This document shows, piece by piece, positions 1 through 8,115 of a DNA stretch of 64,000 nucleotides (position 1 is the first letter of the stretch; each line of letters begins with the position of its first letter). The notes beneath the pieces were generated by a model, which was not told the origin of the DNA, ran no database searches, and worked only from the letters and a program-made list of their open reading frames with translations. Source of the stretch: Vulcanimicrobiota bacterium (GTDB lineage: Bacteria > Vulcanimicrobiota > Vulcanimicrobiia > Vulcanimicrobiales > Vulcanimicrobiaceae); the NCBI GenBank assembly GCA_013036095.1, contig JAAXCW010000008.1, positions 1 to 64,000 of the forward strand, given 5' to 3'. The translations under genes were made by a program, and so were the position numbers.

Positions 1-130
1 TCGGAGGCCTCGTCGTGGCCGAGACGGAGTAGCGGAGGCGCTCCGTCCGCGCGAGGAGCGCGTCCACGAGCGTGTCCTTGCCGGCCCCCGATGGGCCGGA
101 GACCACGAAGAGCAGGCCCGGGCCCAACAC
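1..130 (-). CDS. gmk: Guanylate kinase, N-terminal fragment (cut by window edge)
   Basis: Phosphorylates GMP to GDP in purine nucleotide synthesis. Reading the minus strand from a GTG at 130 gives 43 residues with the P-loop SGPSGAGKDT and the GMP-binding SVSATTRPP, in the order expected for the guanylate kinase N-terminus. A purine-rich GAGAGGA lies 7 bases before the GTG and supports this start. The rest lies to the left of the window. It is divergent from rqcH, a pairing also known in Firmicutes, where the two genes are neighbours. Nearly every codon ends in G or C, more strongly than in the genes to the right. Identity is clear; the exact start is probable. Confidence 0.85.
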   Translation of the reverse strand, partial: MLGPGLLFVVSGPSGAGKDTLVDALLARTERLRYSVSATTRPP

Positions 131-287
131 GGCGGAGTTCCTCTCTGGCAAAGGGCCTAGTGTTCCTACCGGGCGGGTGGGTCCCCTCGTCACGAGAGCG
201 GCCCTGCCGGGCCCGGGCGAAGGACGTCCGGGAGCATAATGATGCCTCTGACCATGCATATGTTGTATCACAGAAGACGCCGGGCGG
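131..287. promoter_or_regulatory. Divergent gmk/rqcH intergenic region
   Basis: This 157-bp region must carry the promoters of both divergent genes. On the plus strand CATAAT near 236 is a possible -10 element, but I see no convincing -35 at the right distance. A GC-rich imperfect palindrome (GCCGGGCCCGGGC) lies near 208-220. No RNA gene or riboswitch is recognisable. Confidence 0.3.
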
Positions 288-1790
288 ATGCGGACTGACG
301 CTATCCTGATCGCGCGCCTAGCATGGGAGATCGCAGCGGAATTCGACGGCGCGCGCGTCCGCGACGTGGGGCAGCTCGAGGACGGACGTTTTGCGATGGC
401 GCTCTGGAAAAAGGGCCGCACGCAGCTGCTCTGCGCGGATGTTTTCGCGCCGACGCCGCTCATGACGGTTGAGGACGGCGAGTTGCCCATCGCGGCCGAA
501 CCGGGCTTCATTCGCGCCGCAGGCGCGGCACTGCGCGGAAAGACGCTTACTGCGGCTCGTGCGATCGAGGGCGAGCGCATCGTGAAACTGCAATTTGCCG
601 CGCAGTCGCGTTTCGGCGTTCCCGAATCCTACGACCTGATCTGCGAACTGGTGCCGCGCTTTGGAAATATCGTCCTTGCAAAAGGCGGCATAGTCGTGGC
701 GGCGCTCAAAGAATTCCGCCGCTCCGGAAAAGCCGCGCGATCGGTTCGCCCGGGAATAGCGTACGAGCCGCCGCCCGCGCGCGCTGGAAAAGCGCCCACG
801 CACTTCGCTCAGGAACCGTCCGCCGAAGCGGTCCGCGGTAACGATCTCTACGTGTATCGCGACGCCGCCGGTTTGCTACTGCAAGCGCATGTCGTCCCGT
901 TAAACGGATTCGATGACGCCACATGCGAGCGCGCGCCATCGCTGATCGATCTCTTGCCGGAGCTCCGCCCGGCGCCGGCGGCAGCCTCCGAATCCGGCGG
1001 CAGCGAAGACAAAGTTCGGGCGAACGCGCAACGCCTGCTCGAAGAGCGCGCGCGTAAACTGAATGTGGAACTCGCGCGCGTCGAGGCCGCGCTTGCGGTA
1101 TCGGCCGAGCGCGACGACTTGCGCGCCCGCGGCGACGCGATCTACAGCGGTCTGCACGAGGTTGCGCCGGCCGAACGGCAAGCCGCGAAAGACGAGGCCG
1201 CTGCTGTCTTCGCGCGTTACAAGAAAGCCGGCACCGCAGCCGCTCACCTCGCGCGCCGGCGTGCGGCCGTGCGTCAGAATTTGGACGAAGTCGAAGAGCT
1301 GCGCTGGGAGCTCGAACGCGCCGGACACGATCAAGTGCGCGAAATACTCGAACTGGTTAAACCACGCGCCGCCGCCGGGACGAAGAGCCGGCCGCGAAAG
1401 CGCGCACCCTTGCAGGGCGTGACTCCCGCGGGGACGCGCGTCTACGTCGGCCGATCTCCCTCTGAAAATGCCGAGCTCACGTTTCGCACAGCGAGGCCTA
1501 ACGATATCTGGTTCCACGCACGCGGGCAGCCGGGAGCGCATGTCATCCTGCAGCGGGACGATCGCGCCTTGCCGTCTGACGACGACATTCGCATCGCTGC
1601 CGAACTGGCGGCGCTGCACTCGAAAGGCCGCGACAGCACAAAGGTCACCGTGGACTACACGCAACGCAAGCACGTCCGCAAACGCCCGGGCGCCGCGCCG
1701 GGTCTGGTCTTTTACACGGAAGCCGCGTCGCTGGCCGTAGAACCGCGCGATTCGATAAACATCGCGTCTCCGAAAGAAAAAAAGCGGTAA
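288..1790 (+). CDS. rqcH: RqcH/NFACT-family ribosome quality control protein
   Basis: NFACT proteins bind obstructed 50S subunits carrying peptidyl-tRNA and direct C-terminal alanine tailing of the stalled peptide. The 500-aa product has an N-terminal NFACT-N region (about 4-240, including YDLICELVPRFGN), a basic, Ala/Glu/Arg-rich coiled-coil middle (about 245-370), and a C-terminal NFACT-R domain with the signature DIWFHARGQPGAHVIL near residue 405. It is shorter than the usual 550-590 aa, mostly through a compact middle. The start is the first ATG; the ribosome-binding site is weak. Its last 79 bp overlap the end of queA on the other strand. Confidence 0.9.
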   Translation: MRTDAILIARLAWEIAAEFDGARVRDVGQLEDGRFAMALWKKGRTQLLCADVFAPTPLMTVEDGELPIAAEPGFIRAAGAALRGKTLTAARAIEGERIVKLQFAAQSRFGVPESYDLICELVPRFGNIVLAKGGIVVAALKEFRRSGKAARSVRPGIAYEPPPARAGKAPTHFAQEPSAEAVRGNDLYVYRDAAGLLLQAHVVPLNGFDDATCERAPSLIDLLPELRPAPAAASESGGSEDKVRANAQRLLEERARKLNVELARVEAALAVSAERDDLRARGDAIYSGLHEVAPAERQAAKDEAAAVFARYKKAGTAAAHLARRRAAVRQNLDEVEELRWELERAGHDQVREILELVKPRAAAGTKSRPRKRAPLQGVTPAGTRVYVGRSPSENAELTFRTARPNDIWFHARGQPGAHVILQRDDRALPSDDDIRIAAELAALHSKGRDSTKVTVDYTQRKHVRKRPGAAPGLVFYTEAASLAVEPRDSINIASPKEKKR

Positions 1791-2818
1791 CGGTTCTCCA
1801 CCGCCTCGCCGTACGCACGAAAGATCCGGTCTCGCCCGGCAAACGCGCAGACCAGCATCAGCAGGGTCGACCGCGGCAAATGAAAATTCGTGAGCAGCGC
1901 GTCGACCACCCGAAACTTAAACCCCGGCTTGATGAAGAGATCGGTCTCGCCGGCGCCGGCCCGTATCTCGCCGCGATCGCCCGCGGACGCTTCCAACGCC
2001 CGCACGACGGTCGTTCCGGCCGCCACCACGCGCCGGCCTTCTTCTTTCGCACGCGTTATCGCGCGCGCCGTCTCTTGCGGGATCGAAAAGTACTCGGCGT
2101 GCATCACATGCTCTTCGATTCGCTCGGTTTGCAGCGGCCGGAACGTTCCGAGCCCTACGTCGAGCGAAAGCTTCGCAACCTCAACGTTCCGCCGTTTCAA
2201 TTCGTCGAAAACCGCTTCCGTAAAATGCAGCGACGCGGTCGGCGCGGCAACGCTCCCCGGGTCGCGCGCGAAGATCGTCTGATACCCGGCTTGCGCCTGT
2301 TCTGAATCCTCGGTCACGTATGGCGGCAGCGGCAGTTCGCCCGCGCGCGTGAGAAACTCCTCAAACCCGACGATGAGATGCAATTCGATTTCCCGTACGC
2401 CATCCACGCGCACGTCGATCACGATCGCTTGGCCGAACTCTCCAAACCCGACGCGCTCGCCGGCCCGCAAACGCCGCGCCGGCTTTGCGAGCACGAGCCA
2501 CCGCGACGAGTTCGGATCGTAGTGCGCTTCGGCCGCCGGACGCAAGAACAGCAGCTCGACTTCGCCGCCACTGGGAATGCGGCGCCCATGAACGCGCGCG
2601 CGAATAACGCGCGTTTCGTTCAGCACGAGCAAGTCGCCGGCGCGCAGCAACGACGGAAAATCCGTGAAGCGCAGATGTTCGATGGTGTCGCCGCGCACTG
2701 CCAGCAGCCGCGACGAATCGCGCGGCTCCGCGGGCCGCTGCGCGATCAGCTCTTTAGGGAGATCGTAATCGTAGGCGCTGGCGAAGGCGGAACCCGTGCC
2801 GGGCGAGCGATTAAACAT
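1712..2818 (-). CDS. queA: S-adenosylmethionine:tRNA ribosyltransferase-isomerase
   Basis: QueA transfers and isomerises the ribosyl moiety of SAM onto preQ1 in the tRNA wobble position, giving epoxyqueuosine. The 368-aa protein shows the family pattern throughout: YDYDLPKELIAQRPAEPRD near the N-terminus, LVLNETRVIRARVHGRR, PPYV, the core TASLHFTE, LDVGLGTFRPL, and TNFHLPRSTLLMLV with a terminal FFSFGDAMFI. About 15 extra residues precede the usual start and about 12 follow the usual end. It is the last gene of the long minus-strand run, next to the spoIID-like gene and the ruv genes, an order also known in Firmicutes. It converges on and overlaps rqcH. Confidence 0.95.
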   Translation of the reverse strand: MFNRSPGTGSAFASAYDYDLPKELIAQRPAEPRDSSRLLAVRGDTIEHLRFTDFPSLLRAGDLLVLNETRVIRARVHGRRIPSGGEVELLFLRPAAEAHYDPNSSRWLVLAKPARRLRAGERVGFGEFGQAIVIDVRVDGVREIELHLIVGFEEFLTRAGELPLPPYVTEDSEQAQAGYQTIFARDPGSVAAPTASLHFTEAVFDELKRRNVEVAKLSLDVGLGTFRPLQTERIEEHVMHAEYFSIPQETARAITRAKEEGRRVVAAGTTVVRALEASAGDRGEIRAGAGETDLFIKPGFKFRVVDALLTNFHLPRSTLLMLVCAFAGRDRIFRAYGEAVENRYRFFSFGDAMFIESRGSTASDAASV

Positions 2819-2865
2819 AGCTAAAGCGAGCCCGGCATGGGTTTCCCTACGTCAGCGCCACGTTC

Positions 2866-3864
2866 TTAGGTCGCGCCTATTGTCGTGCCGGGGAAGTAGA
2901 ACGCGAGAATCGCGGCAGCGTTCGCGCCGGTCTTGGCAAGTCCGCGCGCACCCCATTGACAGAAGCCGACGCCGTGTCCCAAGCCGGCGCCTTCAATGGT
3001 TGCAGTTTGTGCGGTCGAGTCGTAATCGGCTCTACGTACCAGCAAACTCGGGATGACGCGCGAGCCGATGGCGCGCCGGACGTCGGCGGCTTTAATGCGC
3101 GCCGAACCGCTGCTTCCGGTGAAGTTCCAGAACCGCGCGCGTCCGCTTCCGTCGGGAGAGTCGAGCGTGATGCTTTGCAGATCGCCGATTGTCGCAGATT
3201 GACCTCCGAGCGCCCTGCGAAGTGCGTCCGCGCCAACGGTTTGGGTCCAGCGGTACCATTGCGAATCTTTGCAGTAGTCGCACGCGACGCCTGAAAGATA
3301 CGGCAGCGGTTTGCCGCCCCATGCGTCGGCTGAAGATTCCGTGCGGCCGCCGCAGCACGATGAGTACGCGATCGAAGCGAAACTTGCGCCGAAGCGCAGC
3401 GCTTGTCCGTCGGTGGCGTCGACGGCCGCGTTCGTTTGCGGCGCCTCTGCGTCAACGCCGGTATAGACTTGGTCCGCCTCCGACGGAACCAAATCGTATG
3501 CGCGGTTGGGATTGCTGCGCTGCAGCACGTACGTGCGGGCGAGAATCGCCTGCGCCTGCAGCGACTCTGCCGGCCAACTGCGCGGCATCTCGCGCGAAAC
3601 GACGCTGTACAAATATTGCTCGACCGGAACGGTGCTAACGACTTGACCGGTGTCGGGCAAGATCGCCGCGGTGCCGCGGTAGCGTCTGCCTTGAAACAGA
3701 AAGGTTTGCGCGTCGACCGTCTGCACCGTCCCCTGACCCAGCAGTATGCGCAACGCTTGGACTTGTGACGAAACCGCCGGATCGTCTTGCGCGCGAGCGC
3801 GGACCGTTACCCGGCAACTTCCGGCCAGCGCCGCGGTTGCGGCAAGAAACGCGGAGCGTTTCAG
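2866..3864 (-). CDS. SpoIID/LytB-domain secreted cell-wall protein, probable CTG start
   Basis: SpoIID-family proteins are peptidoglycan lytic enzymes or amidase enhancers outside the membrane. The domain is clear: VPVEQYLYSVVSREMP, LQAQAILARTYVL, the Cys pair SSCCGG with DAWGG, and a C-terminal GHGVGFCQWGARGLA. The first ATG/GTG/TTG in frame is a TTG at 3753, which would remove the N-terminus. The frame stays open upstream and encodes a signal peptide (LKRSAFLAATAALAGS) beginning at CTG 3864. That CTG overlaps the ruvB stop as CTGA and follows AGGAG by 8 bases. No ATG, GTG or TTG lies between the upstream in-frame stop and this CTG, so I take CTG (332 aa). Sporulation is not implied; the family is widespread. 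Confidence 0.85.
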   Translation of the reverse strand: MKRSAFLAATAALAGSCRVTVRARAQDDPAVSSQVQALRILLGQGTVQTVDAQTFLFQGRRYRGTAAILPDTGQVVSTVPVEQYLYSVVSREMPRSWPAESLQAQAILARTYVLQRSNPNRAYDLVPSEADQVYTGVDAEAPQTNAAVDATDGQALRFGASFASIAYSSCCGGRTESSADAWGGKPLPYLSGVACDYCKDSQWYRWTQTVGADALRRALGGQSATIGDLQSITLDSPDGSGRARFWNFTGSSGSARIKAADVRRAIGSRVIPSLLVRRADYDSTAQTATIEGAGLGHGVGFCQWGARGLAKTGANAAAILAFYFPGTTIGAT

Positions 3865-4943
3865 AGCAGCCGCTCCTGTTGCGCGCGCTGCGCGCCTCCG
3901 GTTAAGCCCAGATGCGAGTACGCATCAGGCGTCGCTTTACGCCCGGCGGCCGTACGGGTGACGAAGCCGGCCTTCAAGAGATACGGTTCGACGACGTCTT
4001 CGAGCGTCTCGGCATCCTCGGTAAGCGTCGCCGCGATCGCGGCAATGCCGACCGGGCCGCCGCGATACTGTTCGATAATCGTTTTCAAGAAAGCGCGATC
4101 CAAACGGTCCAGTCCGAGCTCGTCGACGCCCTCGCGCGCAAGCGCTTCTTCCGCCACGGGCTTGGTGACGCGCCCGTCGGCGCGGACTTCGGCGAAGTCG
4201 CGCACGCGCCGCAGCAGACGGTTCGCGATGCGCGGCGTGCCGCGGCTGCGGCGCGCGATCGTCGCGGCGGCGTCATCGTCTATCGGGACGCCGAGCACGC
4301 CTGCCGAGCGCAGCACGATGCGCTTGAGTTCGCCTTCGTCGTAATAATCGAGATGGTGCATGATGCCGAAGCGCTCGCGAAGCGGGGCGGACAGCATTCC
4401 CGCGCGCGTCGTCGCGCCAACGAGCGTAAAGCGTTTGAGCGGCAGTTTCAGCGTCTTGGCGTAAGCGCCGCGATCGACGACGAAATCGATTTGGTACTCC
4501 TCCATCGCGGGATAGAGAAACTCTTCGACCACGCGGCCGAGGCGGTGTATCTCGTCGATGAAAAAGATGTCGCCGTCTTCGAGCGACGTCAGGATACCGA
4601 CGAGATCCTTGGGCTTCTCCAACGTCGGTCCGCTCGTGGGCCGGAGCGCGCTGCCGAGCTCTTTGGCAATGAGTGCGGCGAGCGTGGTCTTTCCGAGCCC
4701 GGGCGGACCGTAAAAGAGCACGTGTTCCAACGGCTCGCTGCGCTGTTTGGCCGCTTCGATCGCGATCTTGAGATTTTCGACGACCGTCGTTTGGCCGACG
4801 TATTCGTCGAACGAACGCGGGCGTAAACTTGCGCCGTAGACCTCGTCTTCGAGCGAGTCGACCGGATCGACGACGCGTTCGGGATCGCCCTCTCCCGGCG
4901 GCCCGTACAAACGCTTGAGCGCGTCGTCACTCATGGGCGGCAC
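3861..4943 (-). CDS. ruvB: Holliday junction branch migration ATPase RuvB
   Basis: RuvB is the hexameric AAA+ motor that drives branch migration with RuvA before RuvC cleavage. The 360-aa sequence has Walker A GPPGLGKTT (about 80), Walker B FFIDEIHRL, sensor 1 GATTRAG, the arginine-finger region LRERFG, and sensor 2 RGTPRIANRLLRR, followed by the winged-helix DNA-binding end. A second ATG at 4934 (MSDDALK) overlaps the ruvA stop by 8 bp and may be the true start; both give a normal length. It sits in a ruvC-ruvA-ruvB block with overlapping ends, so coupled translation is likely. Confidence 0.97.
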   Translation of the reverse strand: MPPMSDDALKRLYGPPGEGDPERVVDPVDSLEDEVYGASLRPRSFDEYVGQTTVVENLKIAIEAAKQRSEPLEHVLFYGPPGLGKTTLAALIAKELGSALRPTSGPTLEKPKDLVGILTSLEDGDIFFIDEIHRLGRVVEEFLYPAMEEYQIDFVVDRGAYAKTLKLPLKRFTLVGATTRAGMLSAPLRERFGIMHHLDYYDEGELKRIVLRSAGVLGVPIDDDAAATIARRSRGTPRIANRLLRRVRDFAEVRADGRVTKPVAEEALAREGVDELGLDRLDRAFLKTIIEQYRGGPVGIAAIAATLTEDAETLEDVVEPYLLKAGFVTRTAAGRKATPDAYSHLGLTGGAQRAQQERLL

Positions 4944-5547
4944 GCTGCCGGTAAATTTCGGCCAGCAAAGCTTCGGAATCGTTGATGCCGGGCGCGGCTT
5001 CGAGCGTCGAACGGATCATCTCTTCGGCTTCCGTGCGGCGGTACTCGAGCTGCAGTAAAACTGCCAGCGCCTCTTCCGCGAAATCCGGAATGCGCACGGG
5101 CGGCGCCGCTTCGGCTTCGCGGATCAGTAAGAATTTCGTCACCTTCCCTTGCAACTTCGCGACGATGTCGCGTGCCTTTTGCTGGCCGATGCCGGGCAGC
5201 GTTTTAAGAAACGCATGATCGCCCCGATCTATCGCACCGGCGATGCGGGACATGGGCTGGGAGAACGCCCGCGCCGCGGATCTCGGGCCTATGCTCGCTA
5301 CGCTCAGCAGCTTTTCGAAGAACTCGCGTTCGATCGCGTTGCTAAAGCCGTAAAACGTAAAATGGCCCGTGTTGCCCTCCATATTCATGACGGAATAGAT
5401 TTCGAGCGAGAGCTGCTCGCCGTTCTCGATCGCAACTTTCTCTTCAACGCACGGCGGCAAGATGATGTCGTACGATAATCCTCCGACGTCCAGCACGACG
5501 TTCCCCTCGCCGCGCTCGACCAGCGTGCCGGTAATCTTAGAGAACAT
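4927..5547 (-). CDS. ruvA: Holliday junction DNA-binding protein RuvA
   Basis: RuvA tetramers bind four-way junctions and load RuvB. The start is the ATG at 5547 (MFSKITGTLVERGEG), which gives the expected 206 aa. The frame is open further upstream, but that part has no homology and lies inside ruvC. Domain I is an OB fold (1-64), domain II carries the two helix-hairpin-helix motifs (LSVASIGPRSA and LKTLPGIGQQKARDIV), and the C-terminal domain III (FAEEALAVLLQLEYR) contacts RuvB. It overlaps ruvC by 11 bp and ruvB by 3-17 bp. Confidence 0.95.
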   Translation of the reverse strand: MFSKITGTLVERGEGNVVLDVGGLSYDIILPPCVEEKVAIENGEQLSLEIYSVMNMEGNTGHFTFYGFSNAIEREFFEKLLSVASIGPRSAARAFSQPMSRIAGAIDRGDHAFLKTLPGIGQQKARDIVAKLQGKVTKFLLIREAEAAPPVRIPDFAEEALAVLLQLEYRRTEAEEMIRSTLEAAPGINDSEALLAEIYRQRAAHE

Positions 5548-6055
5548 GCCGCAGCCGTTCGGGAAGGCGGCGGTCGTGTTCGCGCACGTTACAGTAAGCC
5601 AAGGCCAGCGCGAGCGCGTCCGAAACGTCGTCTGGCTCCAGCGGTTTTGCAAAGCCCAGCAGCTGCGCGACCATCCGGTTCACCTGCTCCTTACGGGCCG
5701 CACCGGATCCCGCCAGCGCGCGTTTCACGCGAGAATGTGCCAACGTCGCGACGGGAATGCCGGCTTGCGCGCCCGCCAGACAGAGGACGCCCCGCGCGTG
5801 ACCCATCATAATCGCCGTCATCGGATTGCGGTAGGTCGTATAGAGTTCTTCGATCACGATAACATCAGGGTGTGTCGTTGCGACGACCTTCTGGATTCCC
5901 GCGTGCAGTTCGCATAAGCGCGATTCGAGCGCGTCCGAAGCGCGGGGAGCAACGACGCCGGCTTCAATGACATGCGTTCTGCCGCCGGAATATTCGATGA
6001 CGCCGTAGCCCGTCACGCGCAGGCCCGGATCGATGCCGAGGATTCTTTCGGTCAC
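5537..6055 (-). CDS. ruvC: Crossover junction endodeoxyribonuclease RuvC
   Basis: RuvC resolves Holliday junctions by symmetric nicking. The 172-aa product has the four acidic catalytic positions of the RNase H-like fold: the Asp in ILGIDPG (residue 8), the Glu pair in VIEELY (about 69), and two acids in PDDVSDALALALAY. The basic ARKEQVNRMV segment is also typical. Translation starts at GTG 6055, which overlaps the pknB stop as GTGA, so the repair block follows the cell-wall kinase without a break. Confidence 0.95.
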   Translation of the reverse strand: MTERILGIDPGLRVTGYGVIEYSGGRTHVIEAGVVAPRASDALESRLCELHAGIQKVVATTHPDVIVIEELYTTYRNPMTAIMMGHARGVLCLAGAQAGIPVATLAHSRVKRALAGSGAARKEQVNRMVAQLLGFAKPLEPDDVSDALALALAYCNVREHDRRLPERLRHVL

Positions 6056-8115
6056 GGCGGATTGCTGTTGTTGACGTAGATGTTGACTGGCGATCCCGGC
6101 GCCAGCTTCGTACCGGCCTCGGGTTCGGTGCGCACGACTCTTCCGCTCGCGCCCTCGGTCGTCGGCGTCACGTTGCCGACGGTATAGCCGAAGCCGGCGA
6201 GCTGCGCCTTCGCCTGTTCGATCGTCATGCCGTTCGTATCCGGGACCTCGCCGGGCACGGAGAGGGTCATACGAACGGTCGAGCCTTTCTCGGCCGGCGT
6301 TCCGGGTTGCGGGTCGAGCGCGATCACTTGACCATTGTTCGGCGAGCCGGGCTCGACCAGGTAACCGATCGCCGCCGAGAAACCGGCTGAAGTCAGCTGG
6401 GATTGGGCGCTCGCCAAATCGCTGCCTATGAGATTGGGAACGTTCGTCAGTCCGCCGCCGCTGCTGACGACGACGTTGACCGTGGTGGAATGATCCGAAG
6501 GTACTTGCACTCCGGCCGGCACGTCTTGCGATTCGATGACGTTGGGTGGAATATTCGGAAAGGCGGCGCGTTCGCTGACGTTGATCGTGAAGCCGTCCTT
6601 AGCAGCGATCTGGCGCGCTTGATCGAGCGTTAAGCCCGCGAGGTGCGGCATCTTGATCGGCGCGGGCCCTTGCGAGACGACGAGCGTCACCTTCGCGTTC
6701 TGCCGCACTTTGGTGCCCGGCTTAGGACGTTCGTCGATGACGCTGTCCTTGGGTGACGGATCGAACTTCTGCACGACTGCGACGTTGAGTTTATCGCCGG
6801 TCAGATCTTTTTGCGCGTCATCGAGCGTATAGCCGACGACGTCGCGCAAACCGACGGTCGGCGGTCCGCTGCTGATGACCAACTGCACCGCCGCGCCGCG
6901 GGCGATCTTCGAACCGGCTGCGGGATCTTGACGGATCACGTGATTGGGAGCGACCGTGTCGCTGGTTTGGCGGGTGGCTTTGTATGTCAGTCCTGCGTTG
7001 ACGATGGCCTTTTGCGCTTGAGCGTCGGGCTGATTGACGTAATTGGCTACGGCGATTTGAGGCACCGGGGTGAACGGGTGCGCGGACATGACGTATCCAA
7101 CGGCTGCGGCACCGATGAGGACGAGGGCGAGGGCTGCGACCAGCCATGGGGAGAGTCCGCGACGCGGTTCTTCTTCTTCGAACGTGTCGACTCGCCGGTC
7201 GGGAAGCCGCGACCGGCGCGGCGGCGGCTGAACCGCGATCGTTCCGTAGCCCGGCGCGTCGTCGACCAAGGAATACGCGGCGAAGCTCGGACGCTCGCGC
7301 GCTTCGCGCAAGGCCGACGCAACCTCGCTTGCCGAGCCGAACCGGTTCTCGGGCTGTTTTTGCAGCAGCTTACTGACGATCGACGCGAGCGCGGGGCTTA
7401 CGCCGGCGGACGGATCGAGCGCAGGAGCCGGATCGGAAATGTGTTTGAGCGCTACGGTCACGGGAGACTCGCCCGTGAAAGGCAGCTTTCCTGTCAGCAT
7501 TTGATAGAGCACGATGCCGACGCTGTAAAGATCGGAGGCTTCGGTCAATTCCAAACCCTGCGCTTGCTCGGGCGAAAGATAGTAGACGCTGCCCATCACC
7601 ATGCCCGGACGCGTCATCGTCATGGTTTGCTGCGAGACCGCGCGCGCGATGCCGAAATCAGAGAGTTTGACCACGTCGTCTTTGGTGATTAGGATGTTCG
7701 CGGGCTTGATGTCGCGGTGCAGCAGCCCTTGCCGGTGCGCGTACGCCAATCCGTTGCAAACCTGGGCGGCGTAATCCAGCGCGACCGGTTCGGGAAGCCT
7801 GCCGTCGGCGGTGATGATCTCCGCGAGCGACGGGCCATCGACTAACTCCATGACGATGTAGTACGTGTTGCCTTCGCGGCCGACGTCGTACGTGTTGACA
7901 ATGTTCGGATGAGACAGCTTCGCAGCCGATTCGGCCTCTTGGTAAAAGCGGCGTACGAACTCTTGATCGGAGGCGTAGTCGGCGCGCAGCACTTTGATCG
8001 CTACACGGCGGCGCAGGAGCGTGTCGGTGCCGCAATACACCGTCGCCATACCGCCTTCGCCGAGCTTGTTGTCGAGCCGGTAGCGGTTATTGAAGACGTG
8101 TGCCGAGTCGATCAC
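6052..8115 (-). CDS. pknB: PASTA-domain serine/threonine protein kinase (PknB/PrkC type)
   Basis: This is a membrane receptor kinase linking peptidoglycan status to cell-wall growth. Of 687 residues, about 13-275 form a eukaryotic-type kinase: glycine loop GEGGMATVY, VAIKVL lysine, catalytic HRDIKPANILI, DFG, and an activation segment with several Thr residues (QQTMTMTRPG). A single membrane span follows near 324-345. The outer part (about 355-685) holds five consecutive PASTA repeats, recognisable by recurring DPxPGT-like turns. The gene overlaps the upstream PBP gene by 4 bp (GTGA). PBP plus PASTA kinase is the arrangement known from Actinobacteria and Firmicutes and suggests joint control of septal or side-wall synthesis. 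Confidence 0.96.
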   Translation of the reverse strand: MIDSAHVFNNRYRLDNKLGEGGMATVYCGTDTLLRRRVAIKVLRADYASDQEFVRRFYQEAESAAKLSHPNIVNTYDVGREGNTYYIVMELVDGPSLAEIITADGRLPEPVALDYAAQVCNGLAYAHRQGLLHRDIKPANILITKDDVVKLSDFGIARAVSQQTMTMTRPGMVMGSVYYLSPEQAQGLELTEASDLYSVGIVLYQMLTGKLPFTGESPVTVALKHISDPAPALDPSAGVSPALASIVSKLLQKQPENRFGSASEVASALREARERPSFAAYSLVDDAPGYGTIAVQPPPRRSRLPDRRVDTFEEEEPRRGLSPWLVAALALVLIGAAAVGYVMSAHPFTPVPQIAVANYVNQPDAQAQKAIVNAGLTYKATRQTSDTVAPNHVIRQDPAAGSKIARGAAVQLVISSGPPTVGLRDVVGYTLDDAQKDLTGDKLNVAVVQKFDPSPKDSVIDERPKPGTKVRQNAKVTLVVSQGPAPIKMPHLAGLTLDQARQIAAKDGFTINVSERAAFPNIPPNVIESQDVPAGVQVPSDHSTTVNVVVSSGGGLTNVPNLIGSDLASAQSQLTSAGFSAAIGYLVEPGSPNNGQVIALDPQPGTPAEKGSTVRMTLSVPGEVPDTNGMTIEQAKAQLAGFGYTVGNVTPTTEGASGRVVRTEPEAGTKLAPGSPVNIYVNNSNPP

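Noticed and set aside
2866-3864. SpoIID as evidence of sporulation
   Set aside because: The SpoIID/LytB domain is found widely in non-spore-formers, and no other sporulation gene is present.
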